Assembly: GCA_038396605.1 (NCBI GenBank)
Contig: CP121690.1
Span: forward strand, 776,500-840,499
Length of the DNA: 64,000 nucleotides
Direction of reading: 5' to 3'
Source: Eubacteriales bacterium mix99
Lineage (GTDB): Bacteria > Bacillota > Clostridia > Caldicoprobacterales > DTU083
The notes beneath the pieces were generated by a model. The model saw only the letters and a list, made by a program, of their open reading frames with translations. It ran no database searches and was not told where the DNA came from. A program made the position numbers and the translations under genes. Below are positions 1 to 7,986 of the stretch, piece after piece (position 1 is the first letter of the stretch; each line of letters starts with the position of its first letter).

Positions 1-465
1 ATTCGGGATAATCTGATGTGGGGCGACGAGGATGCAGATGAGGAAACCATTACCCACTTTGCAAAAAGTGCGCAGGCACATGATTTCATTACGCTATCCC
101 CCAATGGATACGATACCGAACTGGGTCAGGGAGGCGTCAACGTTTCCGGAGGGCAGAAACAGAGGCTGTGTATCGCCCGGACGTTATTGAAGCGGCCCAA
201 AATCCTCATCCTGGATGACAGCACCAGTGCAGTGGATACGGCAACCGAATCCAGGATTCAGGAAAATTTTAGCAAGGACCTGCTTCATACCACGAAGATC
301 ATCATTGCGCAGAGAATTTCCTCCGTGATGGACGCAGATAAAATTGTAGTGATGGACGAAGGAAAGATCACCGATATGGGGACCCATTCCGAGTTGCTGC
401 AAAGCTGCGAAACATACCGGGAAATCTACAGCTCGCAGATGGATAAGGCGGTGACCGCCTCATGA
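1..465 (+). CDS. ABC exporter half (degenerate-site subunit), 5' end outside window
   Basis: C-terminal part of an ABC exporter nucleotide-binding domain; the frame is open from base 1, so the membrane part and Walker A lie upstream of the window. Visible are the ABC signature VSGGQKQRLCIAR, Walker B ILILDDS and the D-loop. The usual catalytic Glu after Walker B is Asp, and the switch-loop His is Gln (IIIAQRISSV). These two changes are typical of the non-hydrolysing half of heterodimeric exporters such as TM287/288. Its stop overlaps the start of the next gene by ATGA (462-465), so the two halves are translationally coupled and should form one transporter. The substrate (drug, lipid or peptide) cannot be read from the sequence. 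Confidence 0.93.
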   Translation: MRDNLMWGDEDADEETITHFAKSAQAHDFITLSPNGYDTELGQGGVNVSGGQKQRLCIARTLLKRPKILILDDSTSAVDTATESRIQENFSKDLLHTTKIIIAQRISSVMDADKIVVMDEGKITDMGTHSELLQSCETYREIYSSQMDKAVTAS

Positions 466-2399
466 GTCCTATGACTGAGGAGAAAAAAGAGGCGCTGATT
501 AAAAGATACGGAAGTCAGTATACTACGACGGAACAGCCGGCGCCCAACGGCAAGGGATTCAAACGGGGAAAATCAAGGAAAAGAGGGCCGGGGGGCGGCG
601 GTATGACCGGGACCAAACCGAAAGACGCCAAACTGACCATCCGACGGCTGTTTTCTTATCTTGATCAGGACAAACTGAAAATGGTTCTTGTCTGTATCTG
701 TGTGCTGATCAGCTCCGTGACCGCACTGGCGGGCGGTTATATTCTGCGGCCCATCATCAATAATCTGGCAGACCCACAGCTCTCTGCAAAGGCAAAGGCA
801 TATGGGCTCCTGATGGGTGTGGCTGTCATGGCGGCGATTTATCTTATCGGTGTCCTGAGTTCCTATCTCCAGATGAGAACCATGATGAATGTTTCAGAGA
901 GTGCCTTGTACCATATCCGGGAGGACCTGTTCCATCAAATTCAGAGGCTGTCCCTGCGGTTTCATGACACCCATTCCCATGGCGAAATCATGAGCCGGTT
1001 CACCAACGATCTGGATGTAGTCAGCCAAATGTTGAGCAATACCCTGCCGCAAATCTTTTCCGGTGTTGTATCCATTATCGGCACCCTTATCCTGATGTTT
1101 TATACAAACTGGATCCTGGCGCTGCTGGTCATTTTGACCGTCCCGGGAATGGCTCTTGCAGGTGGTGCCATTGCCAGACGGAACCGGCAGTATTTCAGGC
1201 AGCAGCAGCAGTCCCTGGGTGCAGTAAACGGATATGTTGAAGAGACCATGACCGGTCAGAAGGTAGTAAAGGTGTTTTGCCATGAAGACACCGCCATAGA
1301 GGAATTTGATGCCATCAGCGATGACCTACATGACAAACAGGCCCGGGCACAGTTTTTCGGCGGCATTATGGGTCCGGTCATGGGCAGCCTGAGTCAGGTC
1401 AGCTATGCCCTGGCAGCCGTAGTAGGCGGCATTCTTTGCCTGACTGCCAACTTCGATATCGGCGGCCTGACCATTTTCACCAACTATGCGAGGCAGTTTT
1501 CCAGGCCAATCAATGAACTGTCCATGCAGGTGACGACGATCTTTTCTGCCCTGGCCGGAGCTGAGCGGGTCTTTGAAGTCATGGATGCAGACCCGGAAAC
1601 CCCGGATTCGGAGAATGCCATTGCAATCTGTTCCGAATCGGAAAGGGTGGAAGACGCTCAGCCCATAAAGGGCAGAGTGACCATGGAAAACGTCAGCTTC
1701 GGATATACTCCGGGCAAGACAATTTTAAAAAGCGTAAATGTCACGGCGGAACCGGGGCAGAAAGTGGCCTTTGTCGGCTCCACAGGCGCAGGCAAGACCA
1801 CCATTACCAATCTGATCAACCGGTTTTACGACATGGAAGAAGGAAAGATCACCATTGACGGCATGGACATCCGGAACATCCGGAAGGATTCCCTGCGAAG
1901 CAACATTGCCATGGTTCTGCAGGATACGCATCTGTTCTCCGGAACGGTCATGGAAAATATCCGGTACGGACGTCTGGATGCAACGGATGATGAAGTGATC
2001 AACGCCGCCAGGGTCGCCAATGCCCATTCCTTTATCGAAAGGCTGGAAAACGGATATCAAACCATGCTGAAAGGCGACGGGGCCAATCTGAGCCAGGGCC
2101 AGCGCCAGCTCCTGAACATTGCACGGGCCTCCGTATCCCGAGCTCCGATTTTAATACTGGATGAGGCCACCAGCTCGGTGGATACCCGGACAGAAAAGCA
2201 TATTGAGCAGGGCATGGATCACCTGATGGAAAACAGAACCACCTTTGTCATCGCCCACCGGCTGTCCACCGTACGAAATGCCGATAAAATCATCGTACTG
2301 GAGCACGGCGGGATCGTGGAGCAGGGTACCCATGAGGAACTGCTTGCCCGGAAAGGAAGATATTATCAGCTTTATACCGGAAAAATTAAGCTGGATTAA
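462..2399 (+). CDS. ABC exporter half (catalytic-site subunit), ATP-binding and permease
   Basis: A 645-residue full half-transporter. A basic N-terminus of about 60 residues (rich in G, K and R) is followed by a six-helix exporter membrane domain (about residues 65-345) and a nucleotide-binding domain (about 395-640). The domain has Walker A GSTGAGKTT, Q-loop VLQDTHLF, signature LSQGQRQLLNIAR, Walker B ILILDEATSS with the catalytic Glu, and the switch His in IAHRLSTV. The ATP-site residues are therefore intact here and degenerate in the upstream partner, as expected for a heterodimeric exporter. The start ATG overlaps the upstream stop; a second in-frame ATG at 471 is also possible. A strong hairpin follows at 2434. 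Confidence 0.95.
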   Translation: MSPMTEEKKEALIKRYGSQYTTTEQPAPNGKGFKRGKSRKRGPGGGGMTGTKPKDAKLTIRRLFSYLDQDKLKMVLVCICVLISSVTALAGGYILRPIINNLADPQLSAKAKAYGLLMGVAVMAAIYLIGVLSSYLQMRTMMNVSESALYHIREDLFHQIQRLSLRFHDTHSHGEIMSRFTNDLDVVSQMLSNTLPQIFSGVVSIIGTLILMFYTNWILALLVILTVPGMALAGGAIARRNRQYFRQQQQSLGAVNGYVEETMTGQKVVKVFCHEDTAIEEFDAISDDLHDKQARAQFFGGIMGPVMGSLSQVSYALAAVVGGILCLTANFDIGGLTIFTNYARQFSRPINELSMQVTTIFSALAGAERVFEVMDADPETPDSENAIAICSESERVEDAQPIKGRVTMENVSFGYTPGKTILKSVNVTAEPGQKVAFVGSTGAGKTTITNLINRFYDMEEGKITIDGMDIRNIRKDSLRSNIAMVLQDTHLFSGTVMENIRYGRLDATDDEVINAARVANAHSFIERLENGYQTMLKGDGANLSQGQRQLLNIARASVSRAPILILDEATSSVDTRTEKHIEQGMDHLMENRTTFVIAHRLSTVRNADKIIVLEHGGIVEQGTHEELLARKGRYYQLYTGKIKLD

Positions 2400-2433
2400 C
2401 TGGATTAAATTGAAACAGTTCGGATTGAAAAAA

Positions 2434-2479
2434 GCCCCCGGATCCCAATATTGGATTGCTGTCCGGAGGCTTCCTTTTT
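2434..2479. terminator. Bidirectional intrinsic terminator
   Basis: Inverted repeat GCCCCCGGAT (2434-2443) with GTCCGGAGGC (2461-2470), a G-T pair allowed, flanked by six A on the left (2428-2433) and a T-rich tract on the right (2471-2479). It lies between the convergent exporter operon and the sugar kinase and can end transcription from both sides. Confidence 0.8.
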
Positions 2480-2521
2480 ATCTCTGTACTCCTTTATCTC
2501 TGTACCCTTTTATCTCTGTAC
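2477..2521. repeat. Three direct copies of a 13-bp motif
   Basis: TTTATCTCTGTAC occurs at 2477-2489, 2493-2505 and 2509-2521, spaced 16 bp apart. The third copy covers the stop codon of the PfkB kinase on the minus strand; the other two lie just beyond it. It looks like local slippage duplication. No function is evident. Confidence 0.75.
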
Positions 2522-3535
2522 TCTGCCGGAAGCATCTCCGCTCATCAGTCTTTCCACGTCGGATCTCCCTACCCGGTTGAAATCCCCGGGAATGGAATGC
2601 TTCAGACAGCTGGCAGCCACGGCAAACTCCAGCGCTTTCTGTTTCCCGGCATAGGTATTGAGTCCGTAGATCAGCCCGCCGGCAAAGGAATCCCCGCCGC
2701 CTACACGGTCCACAATATCCCGGATCTCATACTTTCGGCTTACATAAAAGTTCTCCCGATCGTTGAGGCATGCAGACCAGCCGTTGACATCCGCGCTTCT
2801 GCTTTCCCGCAGGGTAATGGCAATCATTTTCATGTTCGGATATTGTTTCAAAACGGCATCGGAAAGAGCCTGATACCGGGACAGATCCAGCTTTCCGCTT
2901 TCGACATCCACATCCACCTGAATGCCCAGGGATTTCTGACAGTCTTCCTCATTGCCTACCGCCACATCCACATATCCGGCCAGCTCACACATAACCTCCG
3001 GTGCCTTCTTTCCGTATTTCCAAAGATTCTTCCGAAAATTCAGATCACAGGAGACGGTTATCTTCTTTTCCCTGGCAGCCTTTACCGCTTCCAGGGACAG
3101 TTCCATGGCATTCTCCGAGATCGCAGGAGTGATCCCCGTAATATGAAACCAGCCCACTCCCTCCAGTGCCTTGTCCCAATCGATGTCCCCCGGTTTGGCA
3201 AGAGCGATTGCCGAATTGGCCCGGTCGTATACGACTTTGCTGGGAAGCTGATTGGCACCGCCTTCCGCATAATAAATGCCCATGCGTCCGTCTCCACGCA
3301 AAACCTTACCTGTACCAACGCCAAATCTGTGAAGCTCCCCGATACAGGCATCAGCAATGGCATTGTCAGGCAGAACTGTGAGAAACTCCGTATCCATCCC
3401 GTAGTTGGCAAGGGACACTGCCACATTGGCTTCCCCGCCTCCGAAGGTGGCCTCCAGCATGGGACTCTGAAAGAAGCGCTCCTGCCCCGGCGCCTTCAGC
3501 CGAAGCATGATTTCACCGAATGTCAGGTATTTCAT
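2510..3535 (-). CDS. PfkB-family sugar kinase, 2-keto-3-deoxygluconate kinase-like
   Basis: 341-residue ribokinase/PfkB-fold kinase that transfers phosphate from ATP to a sugar or sugar acid. The N-terminal motif [12 protein letters not shown] and the C-terminal catalytic motif [12 protein letters not shown] (with the catalytic Asp) are present, and the order and spacing fit KdgK-type kinases. I chose the ATG at 3535 because AGGAG (3546-3550) sits 10 bases upstream; the GTG at 3544 would touch the ribosome binding site. It lies downstream of the rhamnosidase on the same strand. A KDG kinase role would fit pectin or rhamnogalacturonan breakdown, but the substrate is an inference and fructokinase-like activity is possible. 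Confidence 0.88.
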   Translation of the reverse strand: MKYLTFGEIMLRLKAPGQERFFQSPMLEATFGGGEANVAVSLANYGMDTEFLTVLPDNAIADACIGELHRFGVGTGKVLRGDGRMGIYYAEGGANQLPSKVVYDRANSAIALAKPGDIDWDKALEGVGWFHITGITPAISENAMELSLEAVKAAREKKITVSCDLNFRKNLWKYGKKAPEVMCELAGYVDVAVGNEEDCQKSLGIQVDVDVESGKLDLSRYQALSDAVLKQYPNMKMIAITLRESRSADVNGWSACLNDRENFYVSRKYEIRDIVDRVGGGDSFAGGLIYGLNTYAGKQKALEFAVAASCLKHSIPGDFNRVGRSDVERLMSGDASGRVQR

Positions 3536-3726
3536 TTGAATCACTCTCCTGTGAATTGTATAATAGATGATATAGTCTTTGATCTTATGTTATCATATCA
3601 CAAAATGCATTAAAATGGTACAAATTCCCGCGTAACAATACGGATACAAGGCGCATCAATCCGAGGTATCCGCGGTTTCCTCTCCGCCAATGTTATAATA
3701 AAAAGTCCGCTTAAAACCCCGCTTCG

Positions 3727-6390
3727 TCATTCCTTCCCCGTTGCTTCCTTTTCCGCCCTGTAATCCACCGTTGGTACATAATGTATTTCATAATGTCCGG
3801 CGGTCAGGGTAAATATCACGCCGTCCAGCTCCTGCAGTGCATCTGTTTCCAGAGCCGACAGAGGCTTCCCGTTTATGGTAATCCCATCGATCACGGCATC
3901 GGGCAGCTTCACCTCTGCCACTGTATCAAAGGGAATGGTAAACGCATAATGCAGCCCATCCCCGTCCAGCATCCAGCTGCTTTCGTACCGGCCTGCCGCC
4001 GAGTTCAGGAACGCCTTCGACCACGTAAGCCTGCCGTTGGGCTGAGGTTCCAGCTTCGCCCTGCGGAAACCGGGGCAGTCCTCCACCGGCTGAATGCCGC
4101 ACATGTTCCGGTACATCCATTCCACAATGGATCCGTACGCATAATGGTTCAGGGAGTTCATACCCAGCTCGCCGAACTTCCCGTTGGGCAGCAGGGAATT
4201 CCATCTCTCCCAGATGGTCGTGGCTCCCATCTTCACTTCATACAGCCAGCTGGGGAAATCCTCTTTCAAAAGCAGGCGGTAAGCCGTGTCGTTGTATCCG
4301 TTTTCCGATAATACCCGGCATAGAAGCGGGGTTCCCACAAAACCGGTCTTCAGATGATAATCGTTTTCCTTTAATTTCCGCTCCAGAGTGGAAGCAGCCC
4401 GTTTGCGGAATTTGTCCGGAATCAGATTCATGTAAAGTGCCAGCACATAGGCGGTTTGCGTATCCACTGCCAGCCTGCCATTGGGAGTCAGGAATTCCTT
4501 TTGGAATCCTTCCTTCACTTCATCGGACAACGTCTGATATTCCCTGGCCATGTCCTTCTTCCCCAGTACACGGGCTGCTTTGGCAACCAACTCCGCAGAA
4601 TAGGCATAATAAGCTGTCGCAATGTAATCTTCCGCCGTTCCGCCTCTGGGGTTAAACCCGCCGGGTCCATCCAATGCCAGCCAGTCTCCGTAATGAAAGC
4701 CGGTATTCCACAAATGGCTGCCGTCATCCTGCCTGTGGATATAATCCACCCAGGACTTCATGCTCTCCAGCTGCTGTTCCAGTATGGCCTTGTCTCCATA
4801 ATGCAGATATACATTCCAGGGAATCACCGTGGCAGCATCCCCCCATACGGAAGATCCCGTACCGCCCACGCAGGTCTTCGGCACCACATGGGCCACTGCT
4901 CCATTGTCCGCTTTCTGCTCCAGAGCCAGATCATACAGATATTTGTGATAAAAGGCATCGGTATCCATATTGAAGCAGGCGGTACCGGAAAAGACATCCG
5001 CGTCCCCTGTCCATCCCATCCGCTCATCCCTCTGGGGGCAGTCCGTCGGGACATCCAGAAAGTTCCCCTTCTGTCCCCACAGGGCATTCAGAAACAGCCG
5101 GTTGACAAGGGGATCGGAGGTCTCAATTTCGCCGATGCGTTCCATATCGGAATGCAGGACACATCCGGTAAAATCCTCCGGATGAATCTCTCCCGGCCAG
5201 CCTTCCACTTTCACATAACGGAAGCCGTAAAAAGTAAAGTGGGGCCGGACCACTGCAGGACGTCCATCAGAAATATAGTGAAACTCTGCCTTTGCCGTAC
5301 GAAGATTTTCTCTGGAAAAGTTTCCATCCTGCAGCTCTTCCCCATGCATGAGAACAATCTCCGTATCCTTCGGGGCATTCACCTTCATCTGCATCCATCC
5401 CACCATGTTCTGCCCCATGTCCAGTACCGTCTCCCCTTTCGGTGTCCGGATCACCTGAACCGGCCGGAGCTCGTTCATGACATGTACCGGAAGGCTTCGC
5501 CGCGCTTCCAGCCGGTCTTTACCGATATTCAGGAAGCGGGTGCCGGACCAGCTGCCGTCATCCAATCCGGCTTCGGACCAACCGGCAATCTGCCTGTTGG
5601 AATCATAGACTTCCCCGTCATAGATGCTGCTTTCCTGCACCGGTCCGGGTGCGGCCTTCCAGCTTTCATCCGTTTCAATCGTCACGGACCTTCCATCCCT
5701 GTAGGACACGATCAGCTCACAGATCAGAGCCATGGTATCCCCATAAATATTGCCCTGGTTGTCCTGAAAGCCAAAACGCCCTTTATACCAGCCATTGCCC
5801 GGCATAGCGCCCATTGCGTTTTCACCGGGATGCAGCAAAGATGTTACATCATAGGTCTGATACTGCATCCATTTGTCATAGGCATTGCAGTCAGGCGTCA
5901 GATATTCCCTTCCCGCCTTCTGACCGTTCAGTTCGAGCTCATACAGACCCAGGCCGCATACATATGCCCGAGCAGAAGCCACTTCCCCATCCAGGGAAAA
6001 GGTCTTCCGCAGCAAGGGGTGAATGTTTTTCTCCTCCCAGTCCGGAGTAATCCAGTCTGCTGTCCAGGGTTCCTCCATTTTGGATGTTTCAAACCAAGCA
6101 GGCGGACTTTGTATTTCCTCCTGCTGATCCGTCCAAACGGTGACCCGCCAGTAATACCTTGTGCGGGGCTTCAGTTCCAGCGGGAGCCAGAATCCCAGGC
6201 TGTCAATATCATCCCGTTTTCCGCTGTCATACAATATCTGCCTGAAGTCTTCCTCCGCCGCCACCTGTACCCTTGCGGCCGTCTGAAACTTTGCACCCGG
6301 AGCCTCCGTGACCCAGCTCAGACGAGGCTGCCCCAGATGGAACCCCAGAGGATTGCTGATCCGGTTGCACTTCATTCGCGTAATGCCCAT
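3727..6390 (-). CDS. Alpha-L-rhamnosidase, GH78
   Basis: 887-residue glycoside hydrolase that releases terminal alpha-L-rhamnose. N-terminal beta-sandwich modules (about 1-330) include NPLGFHLGQPRLSW and a Bac_rhamnosid-type domain. The (alpha/alpha)6 catalytic domain follows with the family motif DCPQRDERMGWTGDA, which holds acidic catalytic residues, and with GATTIWERWNSLLPNG further on; a C-terminal beta-sandwich ends the protein. No signal peptide is visible, so it should be cytoplasmic and act on imported glycosides. The ATG at 6390 is preferred over the longer frame because AAAGGAG lies about 9 bases upstream. It is separated from the upstream gene by a terminator, so it probably has its own promoter. 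Confidence 0.95.
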   Translation of the reverse strand: MGITRMKCNRISNPLGFHLGQPRLSWVTEAPGAKFQTAARVQVAAEEDFRQILYDSGKRDDIDSLGFWLPLELKPRTRYYWRVTVWTDQQEEIQSPPAWFETSKMEEPWTADWITPDWEEKNIHPLLRKTFSLDGEVASARAYVCGLGLYELELNGQKAGREYLTPDCNAYDKWMQYQTYDVTSLLHPGENAMGAMPGNGWYKGRFGFQDNQGNIYGDTMALICELIVSYRDGRSVTIETDESWKAAPGPVQESSIYDGEVYDSNRQIAGWSEAGLDDGSWSGTRFLNIGKDRLEARRSLPVHVMNELRPVQVIRTPKGETVLDMGQNMVGWMQMKVNAPKDTEIVLMHGEELQDGNFSRENLRTAKAEFHYISDGRPAVVRPHFTFYGFRYVKVEGWPGEIHPEDFTGCVLHSDMERIGEIETSDPLVNRLFLNALWGQKGNFLDVPTDCPQRDERMGWTGDADVFSGTACFNMDTDAFYHKYLYDLALEQKADNGAVAHVVPKTCVGGTGSSVWGDAATVIPWNVYLHYGDKAILEQQLESMKSWVDYIHRQDDGSHLWNTGFHYGDWLALDGPGGFNPRGGTAEDYIATAYYAYSAELVAKAARVLGKKDMAREYQTLSDEVKEGFQKEFLTPNGRLAVDTQTAYVLALYMNLIPDKFRKRAASTLERKLKENDYHLKTGFVGTPLLCRVLSENGYNDTAYRLLLKEDFPSWLYEVKMGATTIWERWNSLLPNGKFGELGMNSLNHYAYGSIVEWMYRNMCGIQPVEDCPGFRRAKLEPQPNGRLTWSKAFLNSAAGRYESSWMLDGDGLHYAFTIPFDTVAEVKLPDAVIDGITINGKPLSALETDALQELDGVIFTLTAGHYEIHYVPTVDYRAEKEATGKE

Positions 6391-6550
6391 AATGCCATAC
6401 TCCTTTCGCCCTTCTGTCCTTTCCATATATCTGTTGCTTTTATAGTACAAGGTCCAATGTGATAATACCATATATTATCTATATTGGCACAACAAAATTC
6501 ATGAAATTCCATCAGGAAGGCTGAAAAGTTTGACAAACCCGGAATTCATC

Positions 6551-6597
6551 AAAAAAGCCGCCTGTATCCCGGCAATGAATTACCGGGAATCAGACGG
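6551..6597 (-). terminator. Intrinsic terminator of the 6610-7680 gene
   Basis: Nested inverted repeat CCGCCTG (6558-6564) with CAGACGG (6591-6597), plus TCCCGG with CCGGGA inside. On the minus strand the hairpin is followed by six T (6551-6556). It separates the kinase-fold gene from the rhamnosidase. Confidence 0.85.
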
Positions 6598-6609
6598 TTT
6601 GCGTTTCAA

Positions 6610-7680
6610 TTACCAAATATTACATACCGCCTGCGAACCGGAAGCCTGCCAATGGTCCGGATTGAAGTACGTATCGTAATCGTAGTACGCGCCAAAATAT
6701 GGAGACCACGTATCCTCCCGGCAGGAAGGCGGTTCAAACAGTTCCGGCTGGGCCAGCCATGTATCCGGATCAGCATGGGAAATGCACAGGGAGGAGCATT
6801 CCTTCTGCAGGCATCCGGATTGCGGTATGCCCAGCAAAAAGCAGAAATAACGATAAACTTTCCGGTAAGCGGACAGAGGCGGAACTTCCAGAATGGAACG
6901 GTATCCTTTCAGAAAGGGTATGACGGATTTTGAGTCGAGAAGATATTCCAGGCTGATGAAGTCCAGCACCCTCGGACCTGCCACATAAGCCCCGCTGCCT
7001 ATAAAGGCGGTAATTTTCCCTTGCCCGGACAGGAACAGGGAAGGACTCATCCCTGGAAGAATGGGACAAAACCATTCCGGGACCGGCAGGGAGCCAAGCT
7101 CCTCCAGGATTTCACCGGACATTTTCCGAACCGCACTATCCGCAGGATACGGCTCCGTCATTGTCCGGATGACTTCTGCCAGATTCTCATGAAACCGAGC
7201 TTTCGACTCTGTCTTCGTTTTCGCCAGGTTTCCGAAAAAATTGGTGCGGCTGCGATGCACCTTCGCCAGCCAGATACCAAACGAAACAAGAAGTTCCTCC
7301 GGCTGATCCGCAAAGGATTTCATTGCCTTTCCCCTCATTTTCTCCACAATCAGATATTCCTTGCCGCCCAACTCCCTTTTCGATTGAATTTTCGGCACAG
7401 GAATATCCGAAATCGTACTCAACAATTCCAGATTTTTTTCATAACACGACATACCTTCAGGGTCCCTGCCGAACAACTGCCTGCATCCCTTCCGGAATTC
7501 AGGCTCCGGCTCCTGCCCGAACCCGGGCGTGAGCACCACAGATTCTCCGGAGACCGTTTTCACAGTCCATGCCGGTCCGGCCAGTCCGTAAATGCCGGAA
7601 TCCTGCAGTTTTATCACTTCAATGATCTCTTCCTGAAACAAGCGTTGCAGCAGTCTGCACCGGGATGTATTTGTTGTCAC
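6610..7680 (-). CDS. APH/choline kinase-fold protein lacking catalytic residues (pseudokinase)
   Basis: 356-residue protein whose layout resembles the aminoglycoside phosphotransferase family: IPVPKI, then YLIVEKMRGKAM as the hinge region, then an ILPGMSPSLFLSGQGKITAFIG stretch (read in two parts) where active members carry HxD...N and an IID metal-binding Asp. Here the catalytic His and Asp are replaced by PGM and the second Asp is missing. So I call it a likely pseudokinase. The GTG at 7680 is the start because a strong GGGGAGGTGA lies 6-7 bases upstream; the frame is open further up without a better site. It sits between the GH2 operon and the rhamnosidase, with a terminator on each side. 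A regulatory role in glycan use is only a guess. Confidence 0.7.
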   Translation of the reverse strand: MTTNTSRCRLLQRLFQEEIIEVIKLQDSGIYGLAGPAWTVKTVSGESVVLTPGFGQEPEPEFRKGCRQLFGRDPEGMSCYEKNLELLSTISDIPVPKIQSKRELGGKEYLIVEKMRGKAMKSFADQPEELLVSFGIWLAKVHRSRTNFFGNLAKTKTESKARFHENLAEVIRTMTEPYPADSAVRKMSGEILEELGSLPVPEWFCPILPGMSPSLFLSGQGKITAFIGSGAYVAGPRVLDFISLEYLLDSKSVIPFLKGYRSILEVPPLSAYRKVYRYFCFLLGIPQSGCLQKECSSLCISHADPDTWLAQPELFEPPSCREDTWSPYFGAYYDYDTYFNPDHWQASGSQAVCNIW

Positions 7681-7986
7681 AAGCTCACCTCCCCTTATGA
7701 TTACCATCCATATATACCATCTACCTGAATTATTGGTATAATACATAGGGATTATACATCGCAGTCTGTAACATTGCAGAAAACACAGGGGATAGAAGAA
7801 ACAGCAGACATGCACTGAATGCAGAGCAAGATACAGCTGGATAAACAGCCGCATGAATGGTCGGATGAATTGGAAGGGAATCCTATAATTGTTCAAAGAA
7901 AGCGGCAATGTATCTCCATAAAGGCTGGAAGATACATTGCCATTTAATCACAAAAATTTGTTTCGCAGGAATTTAACCAAAAGAGC
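7681..7986. other. Intergenic region between GH2 and pseudokinase genes
   Basis: 306 bp without a gene. It holds the ribosome binding site of the pseudokinase gene (about 7686-7696), AT-rich sequence with TATAAT-like boxes on the minus strand near 7735-7755, and the terminator hairpin of the GH2 gene at 7904-7941. No clear -35 box was found. Confidence 0.6.
7904..7941 (-). terminator. Hairpin terminator of the GH2 operon
   Basis: Perfect 12-bp stem GGCAATGTATCT (7904-7915) with AGATACATTGCC (7930-7941) around a 14-base loop, followed on the minus strand by a T-rich stretch. It lies just after the stop of the GH2 gene. Confidence 0.75.

Noticed and set aside
2456-3613. 385-residue open frame on the plus strand
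   Set aside because: Opposite the PfkB kinase, which has clear motifs and a ribosome binding site.
4456-6462. 668-residue open frame on the plus strand
   Set aside because: Lies entirely opposite the GH78 rhamnosidase, has no recognisable domain and no ribosome binding site; a shadow of the real gene.
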